Source: JABIRQ01 sp963583595
GTDB taxonomy: Bacteria; Pseudomonadota; Alphaproteobacteria; CADEGL01
Reading direction: 5' to 3'
Assembly (NCBI GenBank): GCA_963583595.1
Contig: CAUZWC010000181.1
Span: 1-6,443 of the forward strand
DNA: 6,443 nucleotides
Shown: positions 5,305 through 6,443 of the stretch, piece after piece
Numbering within the stretch: position 1 is the stretch's first letter
How the letters are laid out: every line of letters starts with the position of its first letter
Made by a program: the position numbers and the translations under genes
Notes under the pieces: generated by a model
The model's input: the letters and a program-made list of their open reading frames with translations, nothing else
What the model was told of the DNA's origin: nothing
The model's database searches: none

Positions 5305-6314
5305 GCCCGCTTCCTCTCCAGGATCGCTTGGGTCGGCGCGGACCCCACGGTCTCCGCCGTGATGCCGCGCTCGGCAAGGGCGCAGAGCAGCGCTGACAGG
5401 TCGGGCGAAGCGACGGGGTCCTCGGCTAGGATCACCACGACATGGCGGCCTGAACGCAGTTCGGCCTCCGCGAATCGCCCCAGCGCGATGAAGTCGTCGG
5501 GGTCGAAATCGCAGCGCTGCGAATCGCGGCGTGCCATGGAAGTCAGCGCCGGGGCCGCACCGGACATGCGAATCAGGCAATCGGCGCCCTGCAGCCGATG
5601 CAACCCGCGCAGGCTCAACAGATCCGCGTCCTTTTCGGTAGCGCCGAGGATCGATATCCGGCCCGGAGAGGCCTCGACCGCCCCGCGGCGATTGGCGAGA
5701 GAGAACAGGGCCTCGCGCGCGCCGGGCATATCGCCGGCCAAAGCGCGCTCGGCCACGACGCCGTCGAAGACTCGTTCCCACAGCCGGCGACGGGCATCCG
5801 GGTCCGGTACCAGGGCGGCTACCGCGCTCCGGAACTCACCGGCCAGGCGGGCGAGCAGCCCGATCCGCGCCGGCAGCGACGCCTCGATCGACCGCCGAAC
5901 GCGCCGCGCCAGGACCGGCGACGCGCCGCCGGTCGAAATGCCGATTACGATCGGGTCGCGATCGACGATGGCCGGCACGGTGAAGTCGGACAGCTCCGGC
6001 GCGTCGACGACATTGACCGGCACACCAGCCGATCGCCCCGCCCTCGCCACCGCACTGTCGATATCGTCGAGGCCGGTCGCCGCGTGCGCCAAGGCCATGC
6101 AGTTCAGATCTTCGGCGCGGTAAGCGCGGCGCAACCACCGCACGCGGCCCTCCGTCGCCAAACTTGCGATCTCCGCTGTCACCGAGGGGGCGACGACGGT
6201 CACCGCGGCATTTGCCCCGCGCAGGAGACGCAGCTTGCGGGCCGCCGCTTCCCCCCCGCCGACGAGCAGGCAGGGGCGATCGCGCAGGTCGAAGAAGGCC
6301 GGGAAATAGCGCAA
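5301..6314 (-). CDS. cysG: Siroheme synthase: precorrin-2 dehydrogenase/ferrochelatase with a truncated methyltransferase tail
   Basis: The N-terminal 210 residues are a Met8/CysG module that oxidises precorrin-2 with NAD+ and inserts iron to give siroheme, the cofactor of the CysI encoded two genes downstream. The NAD site LLVGGGEAAARKL (16-28) is present, as is NVVD with Asp104, the position of the catalytic aspartate in Salmonella CysG. ISTGGASPVLARR (126-138) and the dimerisation region also fit. Residues 218-337 resemble only the first half of the uroporphyrinogen-III methyltransferase domain: GRISILGATEKDADLLSLRG stands where family members have a GAGPGD-type loop, and LAEDP (296-300) where KGGDP is expected. 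The second half is missing; complete CysG is about 457 residues. It therefore probably lacks methyltransferase activity. The start is TTG at 6314, giving the standard opening (M)RYFPAFFDL; no in-frame ATG fits and GGGAGG lies 9 bases upstream. It is the first gene of the operon, and its stop overlaps the DUF2849 start (ATGA). Confidence 0.88.
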   Translation of the reverse strand: MRYFPAFFDLRDRPCLLVGGGEAAARKLRLLRGANAAVTVVAPSVTAEIASLATEGRVRWLRRAYRAEDLNCMALAHAATGLDDIDSAVARAGRSAGVPVNVVDAPELSDFTVPAIVDRDPIVIGISTGGASPVLARRVRRSIEASLPARIGLLARLAGEFRSAVAALVPDPDARRRLWERVFDGVVAERALAGDMPGAREALFSLANRRGAVEASPGRISILGATEKDADLLSLRGLHRLQGADCLIRMSGAAPALTSMARRDSQRCDFDPDDFIALGRFAEAELRSGRHVVVILAEDPVASPDLSALLCALAERGITAETVGSAPTQAILERKRA

Positions 6315-6323
6315 GCGATAAAT

Positions 6324-6347
6324 CCTCCCAAATCGTGTTCTTTGGGA
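6324..6347 (-). promoter_or_regulatory. Hairpin able to sequester the cysG ribosome binding site
   Basis: In the minus-strand leader, TCCCAAA (6341-6347) and TTTGGGA (6326-6332) are perfect reverse complements around an 8-base loop, GAACACGA. The downstream arm contains most of the Shine-Dalgarno sequence GGGAGG (6324-6329) of the TTG-started cysG. In the folded RNA the ribosome binding site would be paired to a UCCC anti-sequence. The stem has 3 G-C and 4 A-U pairs plus a possible flanking G-U, so it is moderate and could switch. The same repeat could instead be a DNA operator for a dimeric regulator. No known riboswitch class was recognised. Confidence 0.45.
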
Positions 6348-6401
6348 ATATTAACTTTTTATCTGTGTTGTTTCGAATCAAAAATACGCCGATGTCGTAT
6401 A

Positions 6402-6415
6402 TAGTAAATATACTA
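6402..6415. repeat. Inverted repeat overlapping the operon -10 region, possible operator
   Basis: TAGTA (6402-6406) and TACTA (6411-6415) form a 5-bp inverted repeat around AATA. It lies in the AT-rich leader and overlaps the proposed -10 box. A short direct repeat, CGTATA at 6396-6401 and 6427-6432, brackets it at a 31-base distance, about three helical turns. This layout would suit a repressor covering the promoter, but AT-rich DNA often yields such repeats by chance. Confidence 0.3.
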
Positions 6416-6439
6416 CAATTTATTCACGTATAATAACAA
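6410..6439 (-). promoter_or_regulatory. Candidate promoter of the siroheme/sulfite-reduction operon
   Basis: The stretch 6315-6443 is strikingly AT-rich (about 29% G+C from 6321 on) in an otherwise GC-rich window and contains no gene. On the minus strand TTGTTA (6434-6439) and TAGTAT (6410-6415) are separated by 18 bases, a reasonable sigma70-type pair. Transcription would begin near 6402 and give a leader of roughly 88 bases before the TTG start. Other weak hexamers are possible in such AT-rich sequence, and the window ends only four bases past the -35, so any upstream activator site is cut off. Confidence 0.4.
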
Positions 6440-6443
6440 GAAT

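Noticed and set aside
5836..6381. Out-of-frame minus-strand reading frame starting in the cysG leader
   Set aside because: It begins at a TTG without a ribosome binding site and overlaps the clear Met8/CysG frame; its translation is arginine- and glycine-rich with no domain.

Overview
This is a compact, GC-rich chromosomal stretch. Gene content and order (siroheme synthase, DUF2849, sulfite reductase hemoprotein, DUF934, APS reductase) match the assimilatory sulfate-reduction operon of Alphaproteobacteria, probably a Rhodospirillales-like lineage. That placement is inferred from family knowledge, not from a search. No tRNA, rRNA, CRISPR array, insertion sequence or phage gene is visible.

Layout from the left. 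The window opens with the last 29 codons of a plus-strand UspA-type universal stress protein (2-91). A perfect hairpin (95-118) separates it from a convergent TauD/TfdA-family Fe(II)/2-oxoglutarate dioxygenase on the minus strand (130-996), which has its own extended -10 promoter (1056-1085). Diverging from that gene, two plus-strand genes form a likely small operon: an exported chalcone-isomerase-like protein (1195-1797) and a 60-residue two-helix membrane protein of the PLDc_N type (1832-2014). A 13-bp perfect GC-rich hairpin (2044-2074) marks the convergent junction with the large minus-strand operon.

The operon runs leftward from about 6400 to 2058 as five overlapping genes: a siroheme synthase of the Met8/CysG type (6314-5301, TTG start), a DUF2849 protein (5304-5008), CysI sulfite reductase (5008-3353), a DUF934 protein (3366-2839) and CysH APS reductase (2842-2058). 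Every junction overlaps by 1 to 14 bases, so translational coupling is likely. Together they would reduce APS to sulfite and sulfite to sulfide, with the first gene finishing the siroheme that CysI needs. APS formation (CysD/CysN type), a CysJ-like or ferredoxin/FNR electron donor, and a complete uroporphyrinogen-III methyltransferase are not in the window and must lie elsewhere if the pathway works.

Points that stand out: (1) cysH carries a one-base frameshift between the iron-sulfur CxxC and the catalytic ECGIH motif; (2) the siroheme synthase has only a half-length, degenerate methyltransferase tail; (3) the operon leader is an AT-rich island in which a perfect 7-bp inverted repeat can pair with the ribosome binding site of the TTG-started first gene; (4) two conserved proteins of unknown function flank cysI. 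I see no wholly new system. The window is mainly a recognisable housekeeping operon with these local oddities.
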